Positions 22,275 to 33,696 are shown, counted from the first letter of the stretch. The stretch is 64,000 nt of DNA from Corynebacterium suranareeae (GCF_002355155.1 NZ_AP017369.1:992001-1056000), one strand, 5' to 3'. A program made the numbers and translations. The notes: a model not told the origin generated them from the sequence alone.

Positions 22275-22285
22275 ATTTGCATGCA

Positions 22286-22326
22286 CCAAAAAAGGGGAGA
22301 GAACCTTTTAGGTTCTCTCCCCTTTA
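22286..22326 (-). terminator. Terminator of rpf1
   Basis: Sixteen-base-pair perfect stem AAAGGGGAGAGAACCT/AGGTTCTCTCCCCTTT, loop TTT. On the minus strand it is followed by TTTTTGG. Confidence 0.88.
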
Positions 22327-22338
22327 AAAAGGAAGCAT

Positions 22339-23232
<894 letters not shown>

Positions 23233-23470
23233 TCACGTTATTTACGGAATCTATATCAATTCCAGTAGGTGAATACCCTGAATCTGCAGGTCACACCAAC
23301 CGAATTGGCGGGTGTGAAATATGTTACATTTCGGAATATTTCGGCATTTGATGTAACTCTTCGCGAAGTTTTGGACGCGATGCCTGCGGTGTATAATAGT
23401 TTCTTCTGGTTAAAAACCGCTGATCAATTTGAATCAGTAAATGAAATACGAACGAAAGTGGTGAGGACAA

Positions 23471-23854
23471 GTGCCTGTCGGAACAGTGAAGTGGTACGAC
23501 GCGGAGCGTGGTTTCGGCTTTGTCTCCAATCCAGGTGGGGAAGATTGCTTCGTCGGTAAGCAAGTTCTACCCAAGGGAGTTACCGAATTGCATAAGGGAC
23601 AGCGGATCGATTTTGATTTCGCTGCAGGCCGTAAGGGCCCTCAAGCACTTCGTGTAAAGATTCTTGAAACTCCACGCAGGCGTCCACAACACAAATACAA
23701 GCCAGAAGAGCTCAACGGAATGATCTCTGACCTCATCACGCTCCTTGAAAGCAGTGTGCAACCAGGCCTTGCCAATGGGCAATACCCGGAACACAAGGCT
23801 GGAGCACAGGTGGCAGAAATCCTTCGCGTTGTTGCTAAAGAGCTAGATTCTTAA
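23471..23854 (+). CDS. cspB: Cold-shock domain protein with C-terminal extension
   Basis: 127 residues from GTG 23471 (GAGGACAA just upstream). Residues 1-65 are a cold-shock domain with RNP1 GFGFVSNPGG and the expected V-G-T-V-K-W-Y start; binds single-stranded nucleic acids. Residues 66-127 form a basic then helical extension (RRRPQHKYKPEELNGMISDL...) absent from the usual ~67-residue Csp. Divergent from rpf1. The ~240 bases between (23231-23470) hold the divergent promoters but no gene I can support. Confidence 0.88.
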   Translation: MPVGTVKWYDAERGFGFVSNPGGEDCFVGKQVLPKGVTELHKGQRIDFDFAAGRKGPQALRVKILETPRRRPQHKYKPEELNGMISDLITLLESSVQPGLANGQYPEHKAGAQVAEILRVVAKELDS

Positions 23855-23856
23855 AA

Positions 23857-23898
23857 CATTTAAGGAGAGGATCCATATTCGGATCCTCTCCTTAAATG
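23857..23898. terminator. Hairpin between cspB and the DUF2771 gene
   Basis: Eighteen-base-pair perfect stem (23857-23874 with 23881-23898, loop ATATTC) between convergent genes. There is no strong U-tract on either side, so it may act as a bidirectional 3' end or RNA stabiliser. Confidence 0.7.
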
Positions 23899-23909
23899 CT
23901 TATATGAAG

Positions 23910-24449
23910 TTACTGGCTGTCTGCTTCTGCCATTGTAGATAGCGACCAGGTGACCGTATAAGGGCTTTCCTCACCATTTTCATCCTGACCGATCATCACG
24001 GCAGAAACCTCGACCACAACAAGACGTGGGCGCTCGCCACCTTCCTCAGTTGGATCTACCGACCCAGGAACGGTGGCTTCTGTTGTTTCATAGCTGGTGT
24101 GATAAAATTCGTCGTTGGCTGCAGGATCATCGTAGATGGTGAGCAAGTACCAATCGTGGTCATGGATTGCTTCCGGAATAACAAGGTGTAGTTCTTCATC
24201 CGCACCGACCTCAAGCGTTGGTACTTCTTGTTCCTCACACTCCACGCCAGGCTCACACATGCTGAAGGGGAAAACTTCAATTTCACCAGCTGGTGAGGAA
24301 GCAGTAATGGAGATATCTTGCGGAAGCGGCTCCGGACGGTTATTCCACCATTGTTGGAACACCACAGACACAATCACCACCAAAATCACCGCAATGATGA
24401 GACTGAGAATCTGGATGAGGTTTTTACGCTTGGTCTTCCGGCTTGCCAT
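23910..24449 (-). CDS. DUF2771-like membrane-anchored protein
   Basis: 179 residues: basic N-terminus, one membrane segment (about 12-32), then an extracellular domain with a cysteine pair (Cys63 and Cys69 region, MCEPGVECEEQEV) and IPEAIHDHDWYLLTIYDDP. Resembles the actinobacterial DUF2771 family of unknown function. Ends 11 bases... its start lies 11 bases after the stop of the upstream cyclase gene, so they are one operon. Confidence 0.7.
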   Translation of the reverse strand: MASRKTKRKNLIQILSLIIAVILVVIVSVVFQQWWNNRPEPLPQDISITASSPAGEIEVFPFSMCEPGVECEEQEVPTLEVGADEELHLVIPEAIHDHDWYLLTIYDDPAANDEFYHTSYETTEATVPGSVDPTEEGGERPRLVVVEVSAVMIGQDENGEESPYTVTWSLSTMAEADSQ

Positions 24450-24460
24450 GAGTCTTGATT

Positions 24461-25237
24461 CTAGCCAGCAGGAACGAATCTGACCTCATAGAGGTCAGGC
24501 CAACGCTTGCCAGTGATATAAAAACGATCTGTATCAGGGATGTGTGCAATGCCGTTGAGCACATTGTTTACATCGGGCGTGGCGTTATTTGGGATATTTG
24601 AGGCATCTATCACTGCGGTGACTTCGCCAGTGTCTGGGTCGATACGCATGATGTCAGTGCTTAGGAAAATATTGGCGTACACCTCACCGTTGACGCATTC
24701 CAATTCATTCAAATTCTCAACTGGCGAGCCGTCAAGGGTGACTTCAAGTGAATTGGTTTCTGCAAAAGAATCTGGGTCTCTAAAGGTAAGGAAGGAACCA
24801 CCATCAGTGGTGATCAAGGAATTTTGCGTGGAGCATATTCCCCAACCCTCCCCGTCATAAGAAACCCGATCGATTTCTTCTAAGGTGTGCGCATCGCGTT
24901 TGAACGCCACACCTTCATTCCAAGTCAACTGCCACACCACATCACCTGATTTGGTGATGCCTTCACCGAAGAACTCAGGAGCTAGTTCTTGAGATACGGA
25001 TTCCGTGCCATCAATGGAGCTGCGATAGATCCGAGAACCGCCGTATTGGCCAGTTCCTACGATCAGCTCCTCACCATCTAATTCCAGCCCTTGGGTAAAA
25101 GAGGTGGAGTCAAAAGAATAGGTGGAAATAATTTCGGGAACTAAGTATTCGACTTCCGTAGCTGAATCGTCCTTTGGGGCCGCACAGGATGTTAAAGGAA
25201 GACTAGATAAAACGGCGAGCGCTGCAAACTTTTTCAC
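24461..25237 (-). CDS. Glutaminyl-peptide cyclotransferase lipoprotein (plant/bacterial type)
   Basis: 258 residues. Lipobox LTSC (Cys about 18), then a five-bladed propeller of the glutamine cyclotransferase family: STSFTQGLELDGEELIVGTGQYGGS, NELECVNGEVYANIF and VLNGIAHIPDTDRFYITGKRWP are family motifs. It converts N-terminal Gln to pyroglutamate on exported peptides. Downstream is a DUF2771 membrane protein in the same operon. Confidence 0.9.
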   Translation of the reverse strand: MKKFAALAVLSSLPLTSCAAPKDDSATEVEYLVPEIISTYSFDSTSFTQGLELDGEELIVGTGQYGGSRIYRSSIDGTESVSQELAPEFFGEGITKSGDVVWQLTWNEGVAFKRDAHTLEEIDRVSYDGEGWGICSTQNSLITTDGGSFLTFRDPDSFAETNSLEVTLDGSPVENLNELECVNGEVYANIFLSTDIMRIDPDTGEVTAVIDASNIPNNATPDVNNVLNGIAHIPDTDRFYITGKRWPDLYEVRFVPAG

Positions 25238-25264
25238 AGGTTCGACAATAACAGTCTTGGGTGT

Positions 25265-25966
25265 CTACACCTGCTGTGCTGTTTTCCACAGGTAGTCGTT
25301 GACTTCAGAAAAAGTAGGAACGAACGCAGCGACAGGGCGCACCTCAGGAACGAGGAATTTCGAACCGTACTCGATCCAGGCGTGTACCTGGCGGATACCG
25401 GCTAGAGAATCGACTAACCAGACCTCTGAAGACCGCAGATCGTTGATATTAAAACCTTGTTCGCGGGGCTTTGCATGACAACCTTGCGCCTGGAGGTATT
25501 GGATAATCAAAGGCTCTAGTACAGAAGGCAGCGATCGCGGGTGTGTGGAGTGAAATACGGTGTCACCTTTGATCGCCAAAAGGGAAGCGTTGATAGCCAT
25601 GATCACCTGGCCGGACTCGTCGACAAGCAATCCCTCATCGGCGCCTTGGCGGCGACTGCTTGCGGTGGCCGTGTTTTGCCACGCCTTATCTAAGCCCTTA
25701 ATTTCTGGATGCCGGCGCTCATCGCGGTGACCGTGGGCGTCAATGGTGACCAGAGAATTAAGATTTCGGGGCGGTCGCAATTCCACGTTGTAATGATTGC
25801 TCTCAACCGTGATTGAAGCCTGAACCTTACCGGGGGTTTCGCGCAGCTGTGAAACAATACGATCTAAAAACTGTGAGGTTGCAGGGGCTGCAGACATGAG
25901 GCGTTCGATGTGGCCTTGGAGGTTGCGGACATGGCCGTCCATCATGAGGAAACTTGTGGTCACCAC
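25265..25966 (-). CDS. Class IV aminotransferase-like protein (aminodeoxychorismate lyase-like)
   Basis: 233 residues with the fold-type IV PLP layout: a short N-terminal domain, HPEIKGLDKAWQNT around the expected Schiff-base Lys region, DEGLLVDESGQVIMAINASLLAIKG where family members usually read G-x-V-x-E-x-x-x-S/N-N, and a C-terminal domain. The usual conserved Glu of that motif is replaced by Met, so activity as 4-amino-4-deoxychorismate lyase is uncertain. Starts with GTG (25966) without a clear ribosome site. About 28 bases separate it from the cyclase gene. Confidence 0.75.
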   Translation of the reverse strand: MVTTSFLMMDGHVRNLQGHIERLMSAAPATSQFLDRIVSQLRETPGKVQASITVESNHYNVELRPPRNLNSLVTIDAHGHRDERRHPEIKGLDKAWQNTATASSRRQGADEGLLVDESGQVIMAINASLLAIKGDTVFHSTHPRSLPSVLEPLIIQYLQAQGCHAKPREQGFNINDLRSSEVWLVDSLAGIRQVHAWIEYGSKFLVPEVRPVAAFVPTFSEVNDYLWKTAQQV

Positions 25967-26300
25967 AGTGTGTAGCTAGACCTTCCGAAATCAAAATAGC
26001 TTGAGTTTATGCATGTAATTCGAGGTTATCACTCCACTAATAAAACTGCGGATTCTATGTGTCCACCCCTTGCGTTAAAGTGTGGTCGTAGAAGAAATTA
26101 ATTTAGGCCACTGAGGTGGAAAATTAATGGGTTCGTCACTTTTAAGCGGTGAACTTGCTCCATCTGGTAGGCAGGTGGAAAAATTCTGTTGCGCTAAAGG
26201 TTTCAGCTAAAAGCGTAACTCTTTGCTAGTGGAACCAGCTGAGTTTTCCACGAGTTTTTCAGCTTTCTCACAACTTGAATAGAAATTAAGGTATCCGGCT
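25967..26300. other. Divergent intergenic region
   Basis: 334 bases between the class IV gene and the purine permease. It must hold promoters for both. AAGG at about 26287 is the probable ribosome site of the permease. I see no purine-riboswitch core and no gene. Confidence 0.5.
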
Positions 26301-27761
26301 ATGACGTCAGGGAATTCAACGAAAACTAGGGGAACCCTAGACCGATATTTCAAAATCTCGGAGCGAGGATCCACCATCGGAACTGAGGTCCGAGCAGGTG
26401 TGGTCACCTTCTTCGCGATGGCCTACATTATTATCCTCAACCCATTGATCCTCGGTACCACCCCTGACGTTGAGGGAAATACCCTAGGAATCCCACAGGT
26501 TGCGGCAGCAACCGCTCTTGCTGCAGGTGTTATGACCATTGCGTTTGGTCTCATTGCGCGCTATCCCTTCGGTATCGCCGCAGGCCTTGGCCTAAACACC
26601 ATGGTTGCAGTCACATTGGTATCTGGTGAAGGTCTCACCTGGCCAGAAGCAATGGGACTGGTTGTTCTGGACGGTATCGTCATTGTCATTTTGGCTGTGT
26701 CGGGCTTCCGTGTTGCAGTGTTCCGCGCCATTCCTGCATCAATGAAAGCGGCAATCAGCGTTGGCATTGGTTTGTTCATCGCCATGATTGGCTTGGTGGA
26801 TGCAGGCTTTGTGCGCAGAATTCCAGATGCCGCAGGCACCACCGTTCCTGTCACCTTAGGCATTGATGGATCGATTGCGTCATGGCCTACATTTGTGTTC
26901 GTAGTTGGTGTGCTGCTGTGCGGAGTTTTGGTTGTCCGCAGGGTTCGCGGTGGACTGTTCTTGGGCATTTTAGGCACCACCATTTTGGCGATCATCGCAG
27001 AAGCTCTCTTTGATTCCGGTGCTTCTTTTGAAGATGGTGAAGCAAATGCTGAAGGCTGGTCTCTGGCTGTTCCAGGCCTACCTGATTCCTTCGGTGGTGT
27101 TCCTGACCTGTCCATCGTCGGTGCGGTTGATTTGATTGGCGCGTTTAGCCGTATCGGTGTTGTTGCTGCCACCTTGCTAGTGTTCACCCTGGTGCTGGCT
27201 AACTTCTTCGATGCCATGGGCACAATGACTGCACTTGGCAAGCAGGGCAACCTGGTAGATGAAGAGGGCAATCTTCCAGACATAAAAAAGGCATTGGTCA
27301 TTGAAGGCACCGGTGCCATTGTTGGTGGTGCTTTCTCGGCTTCCTCCAACACCGTATTCGCGGATTCTTCTGCAGGTGTGGCTGACGGTGCACGAACGGG
27401 TCTGGCAAACGTTGTTACTGGTTCACTTTTTATTGCCGCGATGTTCCTTACTCCGCTGTATGAAATCGTTCCGATCGAAGCAGCAGCACCAGTTCTCGTT
27501 GTCGTCGGCGCGATGATGATGGGACAGGTCACCGAAATTGATTTCTCCAAGTTCTACATCGCATTCCCTGCATTCCTCACCATCGTGATCATGCCATTTA
27601 CCTATTCCATCGCAAATGGCATCGGCGTTGGATTTATCATGTATGCCATCATGGCTGCTGCAGCAGGAAAAGCTAAGCAGGTGCACTGGTTGATGTGGCT
27701 TGTGGCTACCCTCTTTGTTATCTTCTTCGCCATTGATCCCATCATGGGGGCGATTAGCTAG
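26301..27761 (+). CDS. NCS2/AzgA-type purine permease
   Basis: 486 residues with about 12-13 membrane segments. AzgA-family features: TFFAMAYIIILNPLILG near the N-terminus, AGLGLNTMVAV, FFDAMGTMTALGKQGN and GGAFSASSNTVFADSSAGVADGARTG. The family imports adenine, guanine or hypoxanthine with protons. The stop overlaps the next gene's GTG by one base (TAGTG). Confidence 0.9.
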   Translation: MTSGNSTKTRGTLDRYFKISERGSTIGTEVRAGVVTFFAMAYIIILNPLILGTTPDVEGNTLGIPQVAAATALAAGVMTIAFGLIARYPFGIAAGLGLNTMVAVTLVSGEGLTWPEAMGLVVLDGIVIVILAVSGFRVAVFRAIPASMKAAISVGIGLFIAMIGLVDAGFVRRIPDAAGTTVPVTLGIDGSIASWPTFVFVVGVLLCGVLVVRRVRGGLFLGILGTTILAIIAEALFDSGASFEDGEANAEGWSLAVPGLPDSFGGVPDLSIVGAVDLIGAFSRIGVVAATLLVFTLVLANFFDAMGTMTALGKQGNLVDEEGNLPDIKKALVIEGTGAIVGGAFSASSNTVFADSSAGVADGARTGLANVVTGSLFIAAMFLTPLYEIVPIEAAAPVLVVVGAMMMGQVTEIDFSKFYIAFPAFLTIVIMPFTYSIANGIGVGFIMYAIMAAAAGKAKQVHWLMWLVATLFVIFFAIDPIMGAIS

Positions 27762-28591
27762 TGATCGCACGCACGCTGATTTCTGATCCCGCTGACCCAC
27801 GCCTCGACGATGTCCGAGACCTCAACCATTCTGACTCCAGGCCAGACCTTCCAGGAGGTAAAGGCCTCGTTGTTGCAGAAGGACCTTTGGTTGTGGGGCG
27901 CCTTTTAGAATCACGATTCCCAGTGCGTGCAATCGTAGGATTCAAAAACAAACTTGATTCCTTCTTTGCAACCATCGATCCGGCGTTGGTAGAAGACATT
28001 GCGGTGTATGAAGTCACCCGGGACGTACTTGCAGAAGTAGCAGGCTTTGACATGCACCGTGGGCTTTTAGCTACCGCGGACCGCGTGGAAGAAACCCCAG
28101 TGAGCCAGGTGCTGGAAAACGCCCGCACAGTGGTTGTACTTGAAGGCGTGGGGGACCATGAAAATATTGGATCAATGTTCCGTAATGCTGCTGGGATGGG
28201 CGTAGACGCCATCCTTTTCGGCAACGGGTGCGCAGATCCTTTGTATAGGCGAGTGGTTCGTGTTTCTATGGGAAACGTGCTGCGTTTGCCCTTTGCCCAC
28301 CTCGAAGGCACATATACCACCTGGCAGCGCAGCCTTGATCAGCTTAAAGAGGCCGGTTTTTACCTCGTGTCGCTCACTCCAGATCCAGGCGCAGAGCACC
28401 TCGAAGATGCCCTGGCAGGAAAAGAAAAAGTAGCGTTGCTCGTTGGTGCAGAAGGACCAGGTCTTACCGAGCATGCGATGCGAGCAACTGATGTTCGCGC
28501 TCGCATCCCCATGGCTCCTGGAACAGATAGCTTAAACCTAGCTACCTCCGCTGCCATTGCGTTTTATGAAAGGGATCGTTCCCAACGATAA
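27761..28591 (+). CDS. SpoU/TrmH-family rRNA or tRNA 2'-O-methyltransferase
   Basis: 276 residues: N-terminal substrate-binding domain then the knotted SPOUT catalytic domain with motif 1 NIGSMFRNA, motif 2 LLVGAEGPGLTE and motif 3 SLNLATSAAIAFYE. It methylates ribose in rRNA or tRNA using S-adenosylmethionine; the exact nucleotide is not readable. Translationally coupled to the purine permease. Three bases from the converging gene at 28594. Confidence 0.93.
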   Translation: MIARTLISDPADPRLDDVRDLNHSDSRPDLPGGKGLVVAEGPLVVGRLLESRFPVRAIVGFKNKLDSFFATIDPALVEDIAVYEVTRDVLAEVAGFDMHRGLLATADRVEETPVSQVLENARTVVVLEGVGDHENIGSMFRNAAGMGVDAILFGNGCADPLYRRVVRVSMGNVLRLPFAHLEGTYTTWQRSLDQLKEAGFYLVSLTPDPGAEHLEDALAGKEKVALLVGAEGPGLTEHAMRATDVRARIPMAPGTDSLNLATSAAIAFYERDRSQR

Positions 28592-28593
28592 AA

Positions 28594-29472
28594 CTATCGT
28601 TCGCGGTCGGTGTGGCGGAGTTTTTCTGCCATCGTGTCCTTGAACTCGCGGCTAGCTTTCCACAAAGACTTACCTAGTTTCTGTGCAGAGCTGGCCGCTT
28701 TTTTAGCTTTCGAGGTCACGTTTTTTGAGACCACTCGATCCGGCGCCTCGTATTCTTCGTAGTCGTCATAAAAAGAAGACTCACGCAAACCAAGCTTTTC
28801 GACGGCCGCCCGCGTCACTTCCTCGGAGCTTAACTGGCGGGGCGCTGCGATGCGTGGCTCGGGGCGCCCATCGATGGCGTACGCCACCACGTTGATGTCT
28901 GGGGAGGTAGAGGCGTCGAATCCGAGCCAGGCGCGTTGTGCCTCGTTGACTAACTCGATGGGATTAAAAGGCAATGACAATGCGGTTTTTCGGGTACCTT
29001 TTTTACCTGCCCAAAATGGTGCTTCAAAGCCACCGGGGATACCGTCATCTTCAAAAATGCGTTCTTCAAAGGCAATAAAGGATCGTTTGACGTCGCCTTT
29101 GAAAATGTGGGCAAATCCGCCAAGCGTGGTTTCTTCATTGACTGCGAAGATGTAAATATCTGTGGCAGGCACGCTGCGCAGCAATCGGGGGCTCAATTTG
29201 GACAGGGATGTGACATCTTCCAGAACGGTTTGGATGACGGTGATGCCGGGAAAACCCGCGATATAAAACTCATTGGCGCTGGCTGGCACGGAGCGATTGA
29301 GGTCGAATTGCCCGATTGGTGTAATGGGCCAGGACGGGTTGAGTTGCGCCAGGAGTTTTCTGCCATAACCACGATCCGCTCGAGGCTCCGAGCGGATGAT
29401 GGATTGGGGATCGGATGCATTAACAAACCAGAGGGTAACGATCGCTGCGTTTTCTCCCAATTGACTTGGCAT
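28594..29472 (-). CDS. Conserved actinobacterial hypothetical protein (possibly DUF6928)
   Basis: 292 residues, no signal peptide or membrane segment. The N-terminal 200 residues are a mixed alpha/beta domain (AAIVTLWFVNASDPQSI..., YIAGFPGITVIQTV, WLGFDASTSPDINVVAYAIDGRPEP). The last ~55 residues are Lys/Ser/Ala-rich and helical (SKAKKAASSAQKLGKSLWKASREF). It recalls the DUF6928 family but I am not certain. It is nine bases downstream of sepH and likely co-transcribed. Confidence 0.6.
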   Translation of the reverse strand: MPSQLGENAAIVTLWFVNASDPQSIIRSEPRADRGYGRKLLAQLNPSWPITPIGQFDLNRSVPASANEFYIAGFPGITVIQTVLEDVTSLSKLSPRLLRSVPATDIYIFAVNEETTLGGFAHIFKGDVKRSFIAFEERIFEDDGIPGGFEAPFWAGKKGTRKTALSLPFNPIELVNEAQRAWLGFDASTSPDINVVAYAIDGRPEPRIAAPRQLSSEEVTRAAVEKLGLRESSFYDDYEEYEAPDRVVSKNVTSKAKKAASSAQKLGKSLWKASREFKDTMAEKLRHTDRER

Positions 29473-29481
29473 CAGTATTTC

Positions 29482-30426
29482 CTATTTCTTCGGGCGCTTT
29501 GTATTGGCGCGAACTCCTAAAAGGACATCTTCCCAATGAGGCGTGACTGCTTTTCGACGCCTATTTCGTGGACCTTCAGCTTCATTATCCGGTGCGCTGT
29601 CATTGCTGAGCTCAGGGACTGCGTCTAGGTTAGAATCTTCAGCATTTTTAGGTTCCTCAACGCTGTCGAAAACATCAGTCTCATCGTCATAAGACTCTTG
29701 ATTAGAGTTGACCGACGTTAAAGTGCGCACTGGCTGAATGAATTCAGGATCAATCAAATCAGCTGCAACCGGAGTACGAGGATCGGCCGTCGGGTTGCTG
29801 GTGTTGTGCATATTCAGCGTCCACTCGGCGTAGTTATCGCTCAAGCCCGCTTTCCAATCCACGCGGACAATCCACTGGTTGGTTGCATCTTTGTATGCAT
29901 CCCACGTGGAGGCCGTGAGGTCATGGCCACGGGTGGCAAAAGCGGTGGCAAGAATTTCCCACAGTGTCAGCTTTGCAGGCCCGTTTTCCCGAATGGGGTG
30001 GGATTGCTTTGCTAGTTCTGCGATTCTGGCACGTTCAAGCAACACAGGGTGGGCATAAGGCTCAATGCGTGCTTCGGTTACACCGTTTTCTTCTGCGAGT
30101 TCTTCAATTGATGCGCCTGAACGTATCCGGATCTGAATCTCGCGGGGTGACATGGTTAAAGGAGCACTGATTCGAGAATCAAGTTCTTTTTCCTCGCGGG
30201 GCTCTTCTATTGCGGTGACGGTGGTTACTGGCTCGAGCGGAGCTGGAGCAGCTTCTACCGTGGTGTCAGGTTCTACATCGGCGTCTACTGGCCTATGACC
30301 TGCAAGAATGGCGTGGAGTTCATCAGTAACAGCAATGAAAAATTCCTCAGCGCCATCCTCTTCGGAGGTCTTGAAAACCAAGGATGATTCGGTGGAATCA
30401 CCGCTGACCAGGAATATTTCCCGCAT
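29482..30426 (-). CDS. sepH: Septation protein SepH (DUF3071)
   Basis: 314 residues. N-terminal DUF3071 domain with a helix-turn-helix region (PREIQIRIRSGASIEELAEENGV, about residues 97-119; AEW and WIVRVDWKAG further on), an acidic disordered middle (about 225-280), and the conserved C-terminal motif PHWEDVLLGVR (about 296-306). SepH stimulates FtsZ assembly and positions septa in Streptomyces and mycobacteria. ATG preceded by GAAGGAGTC. In mycobacteria the same gene neighbours serC, as here. Confidence 0.9.
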   Translation of the reverse strand: MREIFLVSGDSTESSLVFKTSEEDGAEEFFIAVTDELHAILAGHRPVDADVEPDTTVEAAPAPLEPVTTVTAIEEPREEKELDSRISAPLTMSPREIQIRIRSGASIEELAEENGVTEARIEPYAHPVLLERARIAELAKQSHPIRENGPAKLTLWEILATAFATRGHDLTASTWDAYKDATNQWIVRVDWKAGLSDNYAEWTLNMHNTSNPTADPRTPVAADLIDPEFIQPVRTLTSVNSNQESYDDETDVFDSVEEPKNAEDSNLDAVPELSNDSAPDNEAEGPRNRRRKAVTPHWEDVLLGVRANTKRPKK

Positions 30427-30470
30427 GTTGACTCCTTCTAACTGGGTAAGTGATCACCCAAGCTTAACCA

Positions 30471-30516
30471 AAAAACACTCCGTACTGGTGTAACTGTACG
30501 GAGTGTTTTTCAAAGT
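30471..30516 (-). terminator. Terminator of serC
   Basis: Fifteen-base-pair stem AAAAACACTCCGTAC/GTACGGAGTGTTTTT, followed on the minus strand by TTTTTTGG. Confidence 0.85.
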
Positions 30517-30523
30517 GGGGATA

Positions 30524-31717
<1,194 letters not shown>

Positions 31718-31868
31718 TCATTAATGGCCTGACCCAACAACTATAACCCCGAACCTTAAAGTTCCAATCACTACAAACCCTTTGTATTCGTCACCTCATA
31801 GATGCGCGAAGGGGGTGGGTGGAGATGAAAATAGTTGACCAATCACCAATATGGGGGTGGTTTAAAGT

Positions 31869-31881
31869 TTTGCAAAGTTTT
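31869..31881. promoter_or_regulatory. RamB-like site in the serC-gltA intergenic region
   Basis: TTTGCAAAGTTTT is the exact reverse complement of the RamB motif AAWACTTTGCAAA. RamB represses acetate and central-carbon genes including gltA in C. glutamicum. It lies in the 746-base gap 31655-32400, which contains no supported gene; the low-quality open frame at 32056-32250 lacks a ribosome site. Confidence 0.55.
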
Positions 31882-31963
31882 CACTTTCACCGTTGTTAAT
31901 ATCGCCTGAGGTTGCATTATGTAGTGGGCATTTACCTGGGAAACACTACGGCAACCCCCTTGC

Positions 31964-31990
31964 TGTCGCCTGCATCACAAACTTTGCTAA
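31964..31990. promoter_or_regulatory. Overlapping GlxR-like and RamB-like sites upstream of gltA
   Basis: TGTCG-N6-TCACA (31964-31979) fits the GlxR consensus TGTGA-N6-TCACA at 8 of 10 positions, and CAAACTTTGCTAA (31978-31990) fits RamB at 11 of 13. The two overlap by two bases, suggesting competition. GlxR, RamA and RamB control of gltA is established in C. glutamicum. Confidence 0.5.
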
Positions 31991-32400
31991 ACTGTGCACT
32001 GCTCCACTAAATGTGGAATTTTTAATGCCTTAAAGTCCAGCATTTTCACCCTCTGTTGGGGTTGATTACTGCACTTGAAGGTCGAGAACTAAATAGCAGC
32101 ACATCGGCACAATCGAACGGAGTTCCCTCAGGCGTGACCGCATCTACTGATTACGGTAGCTGTGGGTGGTCGGGGAATGATGTAACCAACGTGATTGTGG
32201 GGGAAATGGCTCTCACTTCGGATATGGCTAAACTGCATTTATCGGTATAGCGTGTTAACCGGAACTGATTGGGAAAGAAATGTGTCGAGTAACAAAAACT
32301 GACATGCGCTAGGCGCATCCCAGTTGGTAAGAATAAAACGGGACTTCTTCCGTAATCCGGGAGAGTTTTTTTCCGAACAAATATTTTTGAAAGGGATATC

Positions 32401-33696
32401 GTGGCTACTGATAACAACAAGGCTGTCCTGCACTACCCCGGTGGCGAGTTCGAAATGGACATCATCGAGGCTTCTGAGGGTAGCAACGGTGTTGTCCTGG
32501 GTAAGATGCTGTCCGAAACCGGACTGATCACTTTTGACCCAGGCTATGTGAGCACCGGCTCTACCGAGTCGAAGATCACCTACATCGATGGAGATGCAGG
32601 AATCCTGCGTTACCGCGGCTATGACATCGCTGATTTGGCTGAGAAGGCCACCTTCAACGAGGTTTCTTACCTCCTTATTAACGGTGAGCTACCTACCCCA
32701 GACGAGCTTCACAAGTTTAATGATGAGATTCGCCACCACACCCTTTTGGACGAGGACTTCAAGTCTCAGTTCAACGTGTTCCCACGCGACGCTCACCCAA
32801 TGGCAACCCTGGCATCCTCAGTGAACATCTTGTCCACCTACTACCAGGATCAGCTGAACCCACTTGATGAGGCACAGCTTGATAAGGCAACCGTTCGCCT
32901 CATGGCTAAGGTGCCAATGCTGGCTGCGTACGCACACCGCGCACGCAAGGGTGCTCCATACATGTACCCAGACAACTCCCTCAACGCGCGTGAGAACTTC
33001 CTGCGCATGATGTTCGGTTACCCAACCGAGCCATACGAGATTGACCCAATTATGGTCAAGGCTCTGGACAAGCTGCTTATCCTGCACGCTGACCACGAGC
33101 AGAACTGCTCCACCTCTACCGTTCGTATGATTGGTTCCGCACAGGCCAACATGTTTGTCTCCATCGCTGGTGGCATCAACGCACTGTCCGGCCCACTGCA
33201 CGGTGGTGCAAACCAGGCTGTTCTTGAAATGCTTGAAGATATCAAGAACAACCACGACGGTGACGCAACCGAGTTCATGAACAAGGTCAAGAACAAGGAA
33301 GACGGCGTCCGCCTCATGGGCTTCGGACACCGCGTGTACAAGAACTACGACCCACGTGCAGCTATCGTCAAGGAAACCGCACACGAGATCCTTGAGCACC
33401 TCGGTGGCGACGATCTTCTGGATCTGGCAATCAAGCTGGAAGAGATCGCTTTGGCTGATGATTACTTCATCTCCCGTAAGCTCTACCCGAACGTCGACTT
33501 CTACACCGGCCTGATCTACCGCGCCATGGGCTTCCCAACCGACTTCTTCACCGTATTGTTCGCAATCGGTCGTCTCCCAGGCTGGATCGCTCACTACCGC
33601 GAGCAGCTTGGTGCTCCAGGTGCGAAGATCAACCGCCCACGCCAGGTCTACACCGGCAACGCATCCCGCAAGTTTGTTCCACGCGAGGAGCGCTAG
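32401..33696 (+). CDS. gltA: Citrate synthase
   Basis: 431 residues. Catalytic residues lie in conserved blocks: GPLHGGANQ (active-site His), GFGHRVYKNYDPR (His and Arg) and PNVDFYTGL (Asp). It condenses oxaloacetate and acetyl-CoA at the entry to the TCA cycle. GTG 32401 follows GAAAGGGATATC; the upstream in-frame codon is ATT here, so the longer MFERDI form sometimes annotated is not available as an ATG. Several residues differ from the ATCC 13032 sequence I remember (for example GAKINRPRQ near the C-terminus), pointing to a different strain. Confidence 0.97.
   Translation: MATDNNKAVLHYPGGEFEMDIIEASEGSNGVVLGKMLSETGLITFDPGYVSTGSTESKITYIDGDAGILRYRGYDIADLAEKATFNEVSYLLINGELPTPDELHKFNDEIRHHTLLDEDFKSQFNVFPRDAHPMATLASSVNILSTYYQDQLNPLDEAQLDKATVRLMAKVPMLAAYAHRARKGAPYMYPDNSLNARENFLRMMFGYPTEPYEIDPIMVKALDKLLILHADHEQNCSTSTVRMIGSAQANMFVSIAGGINALSGPLHGGANQAVLEMLEDIKNNHDGDATEFMNKVKNKEDGVRLMGFGHRVYKNYDPRAAIVKETAHEILEHLGGDDLLDLAIKLEEIALADDYFISRKLYPNVDFYTGLIYRAMGFPTDFFTVLFAIGRLPGWIAHYREQLGAPGAKINRPRQVYTGNASRKFVPREER

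Noticed and set aside
23269..23559. A 96-codon frame upstream of and overlapping cspB
   Set aside because: Out of frame with the cold-shock domain, no family features, occupies the promoter region.
26561..27550. A 329-codon antisense frame inside the purine permease
   Set aside because: Shadow of a permease gene; Ser/Thr/Pro-rich composition with no domain.
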